Of a stretch of 9,090 bases of DNA, positions 1 through 6,488 are shown piece by piece. Numbering within the stretch: the stretch's first letter is position 1; every line of letters begins with the position of its first letter. A program made the translations under genes and the position numbers. Under the pieces are notes generated by a model that saw nothing but the letters and a program-made list of their open reading frames with translations, was not told the origin of the DNA and did not search any database. The stretch comes from Candidatus Thorarchaeota archaeon (GTDB lineage: Archaea > Asgardarchaeota > Thorarchaeia > Thorarchaeales > Thorarchaeaceae). The stretch lies in assembly GCA_016840245.1 (NCBI GenBank), contig JAEOST010000263.1, positions 1 through 9,090 of the forward strand, in the 5' to 3' direction.

Positions 1-1098
1 TACAATGACTTCTGGAGTATCCCCGGTTTCATGTTCGTACTCTTGAGTAATATCTGTTACAAACTTGTCTACATTGTTTCCCTTGACCATTGTTATTGTG
101 CTACCCCCAAGACCCGCTCCAGTCATTCTAGAACCTATGACACCATCCATTCCTGATGCCAGACTGACTAGAAGATCAAGACGCGGATGTGAGACCTCAT
201 ACAATGTCTTTGAGCTGGTATGAGAGTCATTGAGAAGGCTTCCAAACATTTTGATTTGCCCCTCTTTGAGTGCTTGCATTCCATCAATCACACGTTGATT
301 CTCGTATACAACATGTCTTACACGATTGGCCAGTCGCTCATCGATATGCTCTTCCAATTCATCTAGTTGATTACCCTTTATCTCTGACAGACTAGATATC
401 TCCCACTCTGCCTCCTGAAGTGTCCTGAGAGCAGTAACACATTCCACCCTTCTTTCATTTAGAGCATCTCCAGCTGACCTACTTATCATTGAATTTGTAA
501 CTACAAATCGATACAACTCACTGACAGGGATATCTCTAGTTTGAAGATTTGCACAAAAGATACCGAGTAATGAATTAGGTTTTCCTAGCTGAGATGTGAA
601 TTGATCCATGACGCCGCACGACACTCCGCAGAACATCATCTCCGCTTCGAATGCAATCATCGCCTTAGCCCTTGGGGGCATCTTAGCATTCCCAAAATGC
701 ATAGCAAGATTGGCAAGAGAGACCTCGAACGCAGCAGAGGAGCTAAGCCCAGAACCAATTGGTACATCACCATAGACAATACCAGTGACGCCTCTTGTTT
801 CTTGGCGTCTTCTCTTTAATGCCCAATATACTCCCTTTGCATATTCCTCCCAATCTGTGGACCCAGATCGCACAACATCTGCAGGGTTGAACGAAGTGGA
901 GTTACTAAAATTCAACGAGTGTAGATTGACAGATTCCGACTCTATTCCTGCTGTCCAAACGAACCTGTTTATCGTAGATGCTAGAACGATACCGCCATTA
1001 TAGTCAGTGTGATTTCCCAGTACCTCAATCCTTCCAGGTGCTCTTGACACAATTACATCGTCTTTAGAACCAACAACACTCTCTAACTCAGCGGTCAT
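1..1098 (-). CDS. galK: Galactokinase (GHMP kinase), C-terminus cut by window edge
   Basis: Phosphorylates galactose to galactose-1-phosphate with ATP, the entry step of the Leloir pathway, in the cytoplasm. I translated the minus strand from the ATG at 1098 and found an open frame of 366 codons that leaves the window. Visible motifs are the galactokinase signature PGRIEVLGNHTDYNGG (residues 21-36), the GHMP ATP-binding loop PIGSGLSSSAAF (113-124), the catalytic-aspartate region GVMDQF (Asp165) and the third GHMP motif MTGAGLGGSTI (325-335). Galactokinases are usually about 350-390 residues, so only the last few are missing. The gene starts 20 bases after the galT stop, so the two are probably co-transcribed; no good ribosome binding site precedes the ATG, so translational coupling is possible. 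Residue 29 is Asn where classical galactokinases have a sugar-binding Glu (GEHTDYN). The family is sure; galactose specificity is less so. Confidence 0.93.
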   Translation of the reverse strand, partial: MTAELESVVGSKDDVIVSRAPGRIEVLGNHTDYNGGIVLASTINRFVWTAGIESESVNLHSLNFSNSTSFNPADVVRSGSTDWEEYAKGVYWALKRRRQETRGVTGIVYGDVPIGSGLSSSAAFEVSLANLAMHFGNAKMPPRAKAMIAFEAEMMFCGVSCGVMDQFTSQLGKPNSLLGIFCANLQTRDIPVSELYRFVVTNSMISRSAGDALNERRVECVTALRTLQEAEWEISSLSEIKGNQLDELEEHIDERLANRVRHVVYENQRVIDGMQALKEGQIKMFGSLLNDSHTSSKTLYEVSHPRLDLLVSLASGMDGVIGSRMTGAGLGGSTITMVKGNNVDKFVTDITQEYEHETGDTPEVIV

Positions 1099-1118
1099 TT
1101 GTTCTGGAATCTTCAGAG

Positions 1119-2057
1119 TTACTTAGCCTCCCTCAATTCTAGGGCCTTTTCCTCTGGGATGGAGTCGTTTGTATACGTGCCCGCCCCTGTTTCAATTCCT
1201 GCAAGGTATTTGATTCGTCCTCTGTCCCTCCACGGAGGATAGAACTCCACATGGAAGTGCCAATAAGGAAATTCTCCTGAAGAGGGCCGAGTATGAAATG
1301 CCATGACGTATGCCATTTCGTCGAAGACCTTTGTATAACGATGTGCAATATCTCGAATCATTTGTCCTAGTTCAAGGAGGTGTTCTTCTAACTCTAGAAG
1401 ACTTGCAACATGCTGTCTTGGGTAAATATGAACTTCATATGGAAGTCTTGCGGAAAAGGGCACCAGAGAAACAAAGTTCTCACTCTCTTTGATGATGCGC
1501 TGGCCTGATTCAACCTCTTTCTCCAATGTGTGGCAGATTAAACAGACACCTTCCTTATTCCATATTGCACTTGCTTGGTCAATCTCTCTCTGTATCAATG
1601 GTGGGATGAAGGGGAGTGCATAGACCTGAGTATGAGGATGATTTAGACTAACGACAATAGATTTTCCTCGGTTCTCAAACACGAATACATACTCAATTCC
1701 TCTTGTACTATCCAGTTCTCTGTAAGTCTTGATGTACTCTTGAAAGACCATCTCGAGTTGTTTATCGTCCATATTCTCAACTTGCATGTCATGGTCTCTT
1801 GATGTCACAATGATCTTGCAGGCTCCAAATCCCGGAGCCTCCATCACAATCTCACGATCAAGAGGTATTAGTCCGATGCCTAACTCAAGTGATGGGAACC
1901 TATTCTCAAGGGTGAGAACCTCCCAGTCTCCCTCTGTTTCTTCTCCTCCTGGACAAAATGGGCACACTCTCTTCTTGTCTTGAAATGGTCTATCCGCCCT
2001 ATATGGGGTTACAATGACCCACTCACCAAGCATTCTGTTCCATCTTAGGTAGCCCAT
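1119..2057 (-). CDS. galT: Galactose-1-phosphate uridylyltransferase
   Basis: Exchanges galactose-1-phosphate with UDP-glucose to give UDP-galactose and glucose-1-phosphate, the second Leloir step, through a uridylylated histidine. The 312-residue protein carries the family marks in order: RWNRMLGEWVIVTPYRADRP (5-24), a Cys-x2-Cys pair CPFC (32-35, zinc site), LENRFPSL (50-57), the active-site NHPHTQVYA (139-147) with His142 as the expected nucleophile, LVPFSARLPYEVHIYPRQH (198-216) and WHFHVEFYPP (266-275), then the C-terminal KYLAG.E..AG....D..PE..A..LR pattern. A second Cys pair CLIC (172-175) is also present. The ATG at 2057 follows a good Shine-Dalgarno, AGAGG, seven bases upstream. It is the first gene of a galT-galK pair read leftwards from a divergent spacer. 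No galE is in view. Confidence 0.96.
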   Translation of the reverse strand: MGYLRWNRMLGEWVIVTPYRADRPFQDKKRVCPFCPGGEETEGDWEVLTLENRFPSLELGIGLIPLDREIVMEAPGFGACKIIVTSRDHDMQVENMDDKQLEMVFQEYIKTYRELDSTRGIEYVFVFENRGKSIVVSLNHPHTQVYALPFIPPLIQREIDQASAIWNKEGVCLICHTLEKEVESGQRIIKESENFVSLVPFSARLPYEVHIYPRQHVASLLELEEHLLELGQMIRDIAHRYTKVFDEMAYVMAFHTRPSSGEFPYWHFHVEFYPPWRDRGRIKYLAGIETGAGTYTNDSIPEEKALELREAK

Positions 2058-2194
2058 AGTACTTCCTCTTGACTTTGTCAGAATTAAATCAGGCTAACCT
2101 ACTTATGACTGAAACGCTCCAACCCCAAATCTACTGAAGCACAGATGTAAGCCTTTTTTTGGTGGTCTAAACTCGCAACTGTGGGGTCACCTAG
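2058..2194. promoter_or_regulatory. Divergent spacer between galT and the GNAT gene
   Basis: This 137-base spacer must hold promoters for both galT (minus) and the acetyltransferase (plus). It contains a T7 run at 2154-2160 (A7 on the galT strand) and AT-rich stretches near 2082-2089 and 2102-2107, but no box convincing enough to name as TATA on either strand. The galT ribosome binding site GAGG lies at its left end. For the plus-strand gene, GGGGT at 2183-2187 can pair with the 16S anti-Shine-Dalgarno using one G-U pair. Confidence 0.4.
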
Positions 2195-2950
2195 TTGGAA
2201 GACTTGAATCTTATAGCCAAGCTTGATCAATTTGCAGCAAATGCATGGCCTGCTAGGGTACAAATCCCCCTTGGTGGGTGGATTCTACGTGCTAATGATG
2301 GAATTACACGAAGAGCCAACAGTACCTTTACCAATGGTGGACCTCCCACTGGTTCCATTGATGATGCAATAGGAATAGCCATTGACTTCTATCGCGAACG
2401 AGAAATAACACCAAAGTTTCAACTGACACGTGCCGGCCAACCTCAGGATATTGACTCAGTATTAGAGGAGCATGGATTCGAGATTGAGATGCGTGTGGGA
2501 ATTGAGACCGCCGTTATAGATAACCTGATGACTCTTGAAACAAATCATACTACTCGGATCGACACTATGCCCTCGGAATCTTGGTTAGACGCCTATGCAA
2601 AGGCTGGAGGGTATGATAAATTCTCAGTTGCCACAAGAAAGGGAATCATGATGCGAATCTCCAAGGCGAAGGCATTTGCATCAACCATCATAGATGGCGA
2701 GGTTGCCGGTGTAGGATTAGGTGTTCTAGAAGCTGGCTGGTTGGGCTTATTCGCAATAGTTTCATTGAATGAATATCGTCGACAGGGTGTGGCAACTTCA
2801 GTGAATAGAGCTTTAGCAATCTGGGCAAAGGAAAACGGAGCTACACACTCTTATCTTCAGGTGGAGGCTGACAATGATCCTGCTATCGCTTTCTACAAAC
2901 GTATTGGTTTTGAGAGACAGTATGAATACTGGTACCGATTGTTAGAATAA
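2195..2950 (+). CDS. GNAT-family N-acetyltransferase
   Basis: A 251-residue acetyl-CoA-dependent acyltransferase of the GNAT superfamily; the substrate is unknown. The C-terminal half holds the fold's hallmarks: beta strand GLFAIVSLNEYRRQGVAT (184-201) with the RRQGVA pyrophosphate-binding loop (195-200), followed by AIWAKENGATHSYLQVEADNDPAIAFYKRIGF (208-239), where Asn227 and Tyr234 occupy the usual motif B positions. The N-terminal half (AWPARVQIPLGGWILRANDGITRRANS, 17-43) matches a type of GNAT protein whose N-terminal domain begins with a WPA...L.GW.LR....TRRANS pattern. The start is TTG at 2195: the codon just before it is a TAG stop in frame, no ATG occurs before the conserved region, and GGGGT lies seven bases upstream. 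The gene stands alone on its strand and faces the gelsolin-like gene tail to tail. Confidence 0.88.
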   Translation: MEDLNLIAKLDQFAANAWPARVQIPLGGWILRANDGITRRANSTFTNGGPPTGSIDDAIGIAIDFYREREITPKFQLTRAGQPQDIDSVLEEHGFEIEMRVGIETAVIDNLMTLETNHTTRIDTMPSESWLDAYAKAGGYDKFSVATRKGIMMRISKAKAFASTIIDGEVAGVGLGVLEAGWLGLFAIVSLNEYRRQGVATSVNRALAIWAKENGATHSYLQVEADNDPAIAFYKRIGFERQYEYWYRLLE

Positions 2951-2958
2951 GAAGAAGC

Positions 2959-2987
2959 GGGCCGGAATCTCAAAATTATCCGGTCCC
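2959..2987. terminator. Hairpin between convergent genes, likely bidirectional terminator
   Basis: GGGCCGGA (2959-2966) pairs with TCCGGTCCC (2979-2987), leaving one bulged T and a 12-base loop. It sits 8 bases after the GNAT stop and 13 bases after the gelsolin-like stop. On the minus strand it is followed by a pyrimidine-rich tract (CGCTTCTTCTTATTC), which fits termination of the gelsolin-like transcript; on the plus strand only a modest T content follows. Confidence 0.55.
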
Positions 2988-3000
2988 ACATTCATTGAAA

Positions 3001-3747
3001 TTAGATTTTGTTAAGCCACGATTCAAACTCTGCTTTGATTGCCTGAGCACCTTCTGTGTCACCAAAGTCAGATGGTTCAATCCTCAGATTATCACCATCC
3101 ACAATTACCTCAAGTACCATTGTTCCAGGTGCTTCGATTTTGAGTCCTAGTTTTCCATCACGCTCAAAGCGTTCTGTATATACTAAGTCTGCATGTTTAA
3201 CTGTGGAATACAGAAGAAAAGCCGTCTTGGTCTCTCCTGGTCCAGTTGTTAGTTGTACTGGTGCAGGTGCACTCACTGATGTTTCAACAACTGGTTCGGG
3301 CTCTGGTGTTTGAGTGGTTGCTGGAGCGAAGGCAACTTCAGGTACAGGTGCACCTGGCATTGGTGCTGGTGAAGCATCAGCTGGAGCTTTACTAGCATCG
3401 AATGCTAGAAACTCATCTTCGAACTTCCAACTTACCTGTAGCGCTTCTCTAAAGCTAGCAATATTACTCGCAACCTCAGAATCACTATCATCCTTCTCTA
3501 GCATCTCGACAAGTCTAGTTGAAGCCATGCCAATATTGGTAACTCCAATCTTGTACCCCGATTTCTGAACAGATTTGCCCATCCTTAGGGCATGCATGCG
3601 AGTGGGCATGTTGACATCTCTGCCGACCCATACCCAACAAGTATCACTATATTCGTCCAGAACGATTATCGCCTTGTCGCTCTCTACTAGTCCGGGGTCA
3701 AGCCGAATAGGGGAGAGCTCACCTGAGTCGTCCTGTAGCATTAACAT
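3001..3747 (-). CDS. Gelsolin-domain protein with Pro/Ala-rich linker and unknown C-terminal domain
   Basis: Residues 1-115 look like one gelsolin-type repeat: PIRLDPGLVESD, then AIIVLDEYSDTCWVWVGRDVNMPTRMHALRMGKSVQKSGYKIG (26-68), the ....LD..SD..WVWVG pattern of gelsolin/villin repeats. In eukaryotes such repeats bind actin, often with calcium; Asgard gelsolins are known to modulate actin, so an actin-regulating role is inferred. Residues 118-170 form a low-complexity Pro/Ala/Glu/Thr linker. Residues 171-248 (from KTAFLLYSTVKHADLVY to the end) look folded but I do not recognise them. There is no signal peptide or membrane segment. The first in-frame ATG is at 3747, but the best Shine-Dalgarno (AAGGAGGT, 3791-3798) stands seven bases before an in-frame ATA at 3783; starting there adds 12 residues (ending SRKPF) that would complete the first beta strand. 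The RAM-protein gene lies upstream on the same strand, about 116-150 bases away depending on the start. Confidence 0.8.
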   Translation of the reverse strand: MLMLQDDSGELSPIRLDPGLVESDKAIIVLDEYSDTCWVWVGRDVNMPTRMHALRMGKSVQKSGYKIGVTNIGMASTRLVEMLEKDDSDSEVASNIASFREALQVSWKFEDEFLAFDASKAPADASPAPMPGAPVPEVAFAPATTQTPEPEPVVETSVSAPAPVQLTTGPGETKTAFLLYSTVKHADLVYTERFERDGKLGLKIEAPGTMVLEVIVDGDNLRIEPSDFGDTEGAQAIKAEFESWLNKI

Positions 3748-3790
3748 GAATGGTTTTCTTGAAAGAGTTTTAGCTGGAGATATCCCGGTA

Positions 3791-3798
3791 ACCTCCTT
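3791..3798 (-). promoter_or_regulatory. Shine-Dalgarno of the gelsolin-like gene, misplaced for the first ATG
   Basis: On the minus strand this is AAGGAGGT, the strongest ribosome binding site in the window. The next seven bases (TACCGGG) lead to ATA at 3783-3781, in frame with the gelsolin-like protein. The first in-frame ATG is 43 bases downstream of the site, too far for direct use. No ATG, GTG or TTG exists in that frame back to the upstream TGA. The 5' part of the site overlaps a small hairpin (CTTAC-ATTT-GTAAG, 3796-3809). Confidence 0.6.
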
Positions 3799-3808
3799 AC
3801 AAATGTAA

Positions 3809-3853
3809 GTCCGAATGTCATCTCTCTTGCATCCTTTTAACAGATATTCGGAC
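3809..3853 (-). promoter_or_regulatory. Inverted repeat in the leader of the gelsolin-like gene
   Basis: GTCCGAAT (3809-3816) and ATTCGGAC (3846-3853) are perfect 8-base complements separated by 29 bases. They lie between the RAM gene stop and the Shine-Dalgarno of the gelsolin-like gene, and abut the small CTTAC/GTAAG stem over that site. It could be an RNA stem in the leader, a weak terminator for the RAM gene, or an operator; the sequence does not decide. Confidence 0.35.
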
Positions 3854-3899
3854 AGACTCCTATTACGATATCAAACCTAAAGAAGGCTACAACACTATC

Positions 3900-4166
3900 T
3901 TAGGAAGCAAGAGAAGTTGAGGTCATATCGAGCTCAGCGTCTACAGTAATGAGAGATTGTGTGTCAACAATCCCTGATATCTTTCGGATTTTGGTTAAGA
4001 CAACATCAACGATGCTGTCCATATCTCGAGCTCGCACTTCAGCAATTATGTCAAAGGGGCCAAAGACCTGATGTGCCTCGTCAGTCACAGACAGAGCCAT
4101 GATTTCTTTGAGGACAGTATCTTCCATCCCGCTCGCTGTCTTAATCAGTACATACGCCTTGACCAC
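3900..4166 (-). CDS. Stand-alone Lrp/AsnC ligand-binding (RAM) domain protein
   Basis: An 88-residue protein that is just the RAM domain of Lrp/AsnC regulators, with no DNA-binding helix-turn-helix. Visible pattern: VVKAYVLIKTASGMEDTVLKEI (1-22), then VFGPFDIIAEVRARDMDSIVDVVLTKIRKISGIVDTQSLI (34-73), matching the family's V.G.yDi...v...d...l.......i..i.gv..t.t consensus. Such proteins form dimers and higher oligomers that bind amino acids or other small effectors and can pair with full-length Lrp proteins; the ligand here is unknown. I chose the GTG at 4166: a GGAGGT site (4175-4180) lies eight bases upstream, and the protein then starts just where stand-alone RAM proteins do. A longer reading from TTG at 4241 would add a 25-residue segment with no match to the family. 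The gelsolin-like gene follows on the same strand. Confidence 0.85.
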   Translation of the reverse strand: MVKAYVLIKTASGMEDTVLKEIMALSVTDEAHQVFGPFDIIAEVRARDMDSIVDVVLTKIRKISGIVDTQSLITVDAELDMTSTSLAS

Positions 4167-4296
4167 AATAGATAACCTCCGAGTGCTTTGGGCTTCGATA
4201 ATTAAGTCATTGATAACTGTTACCTTCTTCCTTCCTGGCAAATATCACAAAGTAGACTGTTGCCGTTGCAAAGAATCTAAAGAACATCAACCAATC

Positions 4297-4350
4297 TGCG
4301 AAATCCGCAATAAATCTGAGCCACTATTTGCGAGATTCGTAATAGATTTC
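4297..4350. repeat. Imperfect 22-base direct repeat upstream of the GTPase operon
   Basis: Copies at 4297-4318 and 4329-4350 agree at 16 of 22 positions, both beginning TGCGA, and five of the six differences are transitions. The repeat period is 32 bases, close to three DNA helical turns, and the second copy ends just before the TATA-like box at 4351. The first copy also contains the inverted repeat TGCG-AAATC-CGCA (4297-4309). Position and phasing suggest an operator for a dimeric regulator; no regulator is identified. Confidence 0.4.
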
Positions 4351-4359
4351 TTAATATAT
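4351..4359 (+). promoter_or_regulatory. TATA-like box for the Zn-ribbon/longin/membrane/GTPase operon
   Basis: TTAATATAT stands in an AT-rich stretch about 75 bases before the first start codon of the operon. An archaeal start site 22-27 bases downstream would give a leader of roughly 50 bases carrying the ribosome binding site GAGGT at 4419-4423. On the opposite strand the same bases could serve the RAM gene, though a closer TTAATTAT-like element at about 4198-4206 is a better candidate there. Confidence 0.4.
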
Positions 4360-4430
4360 GATTTTTCAACAAAAATGAAATAACAACCTGTAAGTTGCGA
4401 GTTTACGACGGGTAGTTAGAGGTTAGGCCA

Positions 4431-4688
4431 ATGGCAAAGAAAACTTTGAGTCCAGTACCTTGCCCTATATGCAAGGCTGCGGTAGAAAAGATTGCAGTAG
4501 ACAAAGATTCTATTTTGAATGCTAAACGTGTACCAGTCTTGATCCCGGCAAAATGTGTCAACGGTCATTCAGTTGTTCTCTTCGTCGACCGCCAATTCAC
4601 AATACGTGATGTTGAAGCTGCTGGAGAAGCAGTGCAAGACGAGGAAACTTCGGTAGACAAGGCGACCAAATGGATGGACTCATTCTAG
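4431..4688 (+). CDS. Small Zn-ribbon-like protein, first gene of the GTPase operon
   Basis: An 85-residue cytoplasmic protein of unknown function. PCPICKAAVEK (10-20) gives a Cys-x2-Cys knuckle (Cys11, Cys14), and AKCVNGHSVVLFVDRQFTIRD (40-60) gives Cys42 and His46, so C-x2-C...C-x3-H could bind one zinc in a ribbon-like fold. The rest is a short beta-rich region and an acidic tail ending VDKATKWMDSF. The ATG is preceded by GAGGT (4419-4423) with seven bases between. Its TAG stop (4686-4688) is embedded in the ribosome binding site of the next gene, so the two are very likely translated from one message. I do not recognise a named family; binding of zinc is inferred from the four ligands. Confidence 0.78.
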   Translation: MAKKTLSPVPCPICKAAVEKIAVDKDSILNAKRVPVLIPAKCVNGHSVVLFVDRQFTIRDVEAAGEAVQDEETSVDKATKWMDSF

Positions 4689-4699
4689 GAGAAATCCCA

Positions 4700-5089
4700 A
4701 TGATACAAAGTATTTACATTGTAAGTGAAGCGGGTGAAACTCTAGCAGCTATCACGTTATCTGATTTCAAATTGGATGAGGTGATGTTTGGAGGATTTCT
4801 TTCAGCTATTCAGATGTTTTCACAACAGATGTCTGGCAAGGCAGTAAAGGAAATGTCCATGGAGTCCTACAGACTCATCATCGCTGATGCGAAGAAGGGA
4901 TTTGTTGTTACCGTTCACGAAAGGGATGACACAGATGCGGTTGCTCTAAACAAGAAAATTCTCGCTGTCGTAGATGAGAACATGCAGGTAATAATTACAG
5001 AAGAATTCTTGGACCAAGTAAAGCAAGCGGCTGCAGAAACTACTGAGTCGAAATCAAAGGCTGACGATTGGGCTTCCAAGATGTTATAG
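4700..5089 (+). CDS. Longin-like small protein, probable GTPase partner
   Basis: A 129-residue protein whose order of predicted elements fits a longin (or related roadblock-like) fold: strand SIYIVSEAG (4-12), strand TLAAITL (14-20), helix DEVMFGGFLSAIQMFSQQM (26-44), strands KEMSMES (50-56), YRLIIAD (57-63) and GFVVTVHER (67-75), then helix ALNKKILAVVDEN (82-94). The helix pattern ..GFLSAI..F is common in archaeal longin-like proteins. In eukaryotes, longin and roadblock folds form dimers that bind or activate small GTPases (Mon1-Ccz1, TRAPP and Ragulator are examples). A GTPase gene in the same operon supports such a role. The start is the ATG at 4700: AGGAGA (4687-4692) lies seven bases upstream. 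The earlier ATG at 4670 overlaps the previous gene and adds a segment outside the fold. The acidic tail ends SKADDWASKML. Confidence 0.7.
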   Translation: MIQSIYIVSEAGETLAAITLSDFKLDEVMFGGFLSAIQMFSQQMSGKAVKEMSMESYRLIIADAKKGFVVTVHERDDTDAVALNKKILAVVDENMQVIITEEFLDQVKQAAAETTESKSKADDWASKML

Positions 5090-5101
5090 AGGCGAAAATA
5101 A

Positions 5102-6484
5102 ATGACGATTGTGTTCTATGAGGCAGCGGAGTATTTTATCGGAATAGCTCTGATTATAGCTTCAGTTATTATGACTATGTATGCAAGAAACCGAGCCGCA
5201 GCACTTCCCGAGGATGACAAGGGGGCTGCAAGACCACTGTACATGATGACACTCGGTGTGCTCCTCCTAGGTTTTGCAGCATCACTGAACTTCTTTATGG
5301 ACCTGAATAATCTTGCAGGTGTGTGGGAGTATGCCTATTTCATTTTGGCCATGTTAGGTCCTACAATGTTGACTCTTGCTGCTTTTTACATACAGGGCTG
5401 GGAACGATATCTAGTCCTCCCAATAGTGCTTATGGCAATAGGATTTGGACTTGCAACATATATGGCAATATTCTTTCCAGGTGCAGCCTTTCAATGGATG
5501 CTTGGACCCTATACGTTGGCAGCATTCATTATTCCAGCTGTCCTATTCATACAACTTACAAGATCAACTAAGAGGGTCACGAGTCTAGCCATTGCACTAT
5601 TAACTATTACATATCCAATGTATTTCTTGGTTAACATGCCAATGGTTTCACTGCAAATCATAATTGTTCTTTTACGAACATTTGCTCCAGCTTTTCTTGG
5701 ACTTGCATTCTACATGCCAGATGTGGGCATTACCGTTGAACCCTTTGGATATAGTCTTGGGTACACAAATCTCGGATTCTTCTCCTCTTTTGCTATATCC
5801 ACCTTCATAGTAGATTCCACAATTCCGATTGCCGGAATTGGAATCCTCACAACTGTGACCATGTTAGCATACGGAACTGGAACTTATGGATACGCACGGT
5901 GGAGGGAAAACCGAAGTATGGCAACAGCATCATTATCAACATATTTCCTTATTGCGGCATTCTCATTCTCCATAAGTATCCTACTCGCCGCAAAGATGCC
6001 AATGGAGCCTGGAGCTGGTCTGATAATGGACTATATCAATTTGACTTTGGCTATCTCGACTTCCACTATCCTCTGTCTGAGTGCGTTCTTTGCACTTGAC
6101 TGGAGACGTTCTCTGCTTCTACCACTTCTCGTTGCATTACCAGCAATAATCTATATTTGGTCGTTCTTTGCAGGTGGCTTACCAACTGATGATATTCCAT
6201 TAAGAGTTGTAGTGATGGTATTGGCAAACATCACACTCGTCTTCGTTCCTATGGGTTTGTATGGACTAGTCTGGTGGAGGATGAAGAAAGCAGGTGCACC
6301 AAACCGAAACCGACCCTTCTTCATATTCCTTGGAATCGCCATTCTGGCAATTGCTCAGATGATGAGTGCACCATTGGGAGGTCCAACGGGAACTATTCCA
6401 TCAACCATGCTTCTAGTAGCTTTTCTTGCCTTTTGGCTAGGAGTGACTGGAAGAGCCGATAGACTATTGAAGACTACCGCATAA
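5102..6484 (+). CDS. Polytopic membrane protein of the GTPase operon, unknown function
   Basis: A 460-residue integral membrane protein with roughly 12-14 hydrophobic spans, for example around residues 8-28, 46-66, 76-97, 103-125, 133-152, 159-178, 183-204, 226-257, 277-297, 308-331, 337-358, 367-391, 405-423 and 433-449. I see no transporter, receptor or enzyme signature; charged residues are confined to loops such as RNRAAALPEDDKGAAR (29-44), RSTKR (154-158), RWRENR (266-271) and RMKKAGAPNRNR (393-404). The two halves each contain about seven spans, so an internal duplication is possible. The gene starts 12 bases after the longin-like stop, with GAGG overlapping that stop as ribosome binding site, and ends 4 bases before the GTPase ATG. 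Tight spacing argues it works with the GTPase and longin-like proteins, perhaps as membrane anchor or sensor. Confidence 0.75.
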   Translation: MTIVFYEAAEYFIGIALIIASVIMTMYARNRAAALPEDDKGAARPLYMMTLGVLLLGFAASLNFFMDLNNLAGVWEYAYFILAMLGPTMLTLAAFYIQGWERYLVLPIVLMAIGFGLATYMAIFFPGAAFQWMLGPYTLAAFIIPAVLFIQLTRSTKRVTSLAIALLTITYPMYFLVNMPMVSLQIIIVLLRTFAPAFLGLAFYMPDVGITVEPFGYSLGYTNLGFFSSFAISTFIVDSTIPIAGIGILTTVTMLAYGTGTYGYARWRENRSMATASLSTYFLIAAFSFSISILLAAKMPMEPGAGLIMDYINLTLAISTSTILCLSAFFALDWRRSLLLPLLVALPAIIYIWSFFAGGLPTDDIPLRVVVMVLANITLVFVPMGLYGLVWWRMKKAGAPNRNRPFFIFLGIAILAIAQMMSAPLGGPTGTIPSTMLLVAFLAFWLGVTGRADRLLKTTA

Positions 6485-6488
6485 TAGG

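Noticed and set aside
601..1003. Two plus-strand open frames of 72 codons.
   Set aside because: They lie wholly inside galK, whose minus-strand frame carries clear galactokinase motifs.
2154..2160. T7 run as a plus-strand terminator.
   Set aside because: No plus-strand gene lies upstream in the window; it is more likely part of the divergent promoter region.
3056..3568. Ser/Thr/Gly-rich plus-strand frames resembling a secreted low-complexity protein.
   Set aside because: They are the antisense of the gelsolin-like gene and its Pro/Ala linker; no start signal or domain is present.
4167..4241. Longer N-terminus for the RAM protein from a TTG at 4241.
   Set aside because: The extra 25 residues do not fit the family, and a GGAGGT site points to the GTG at 4166.
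4099..4383. A 94-codon plus-strand frame across the RAM gene and the divergent spacer.
   Set aside because: It covers the reverse of a clear family member and the promoter region, with no ribosome binding site or recognisable domain.
4393..4405. AGTTGCGAGTTTA also occurs inverted at 2168-2180, between galT and the GNAT gene, suggesting a shared operator.
   Set aside because: A 13-base match on either strand is expected about once by chance in a window of this size, and the two sites differ in orientation and distance to their genes.
4670..4699. Earlier ATG for the longin-like protein.
   Set aside because: It overlaps the previous gene, lacks a ribosome binding site, and the ATG at 4700 has a well-spaced AGGAGA.
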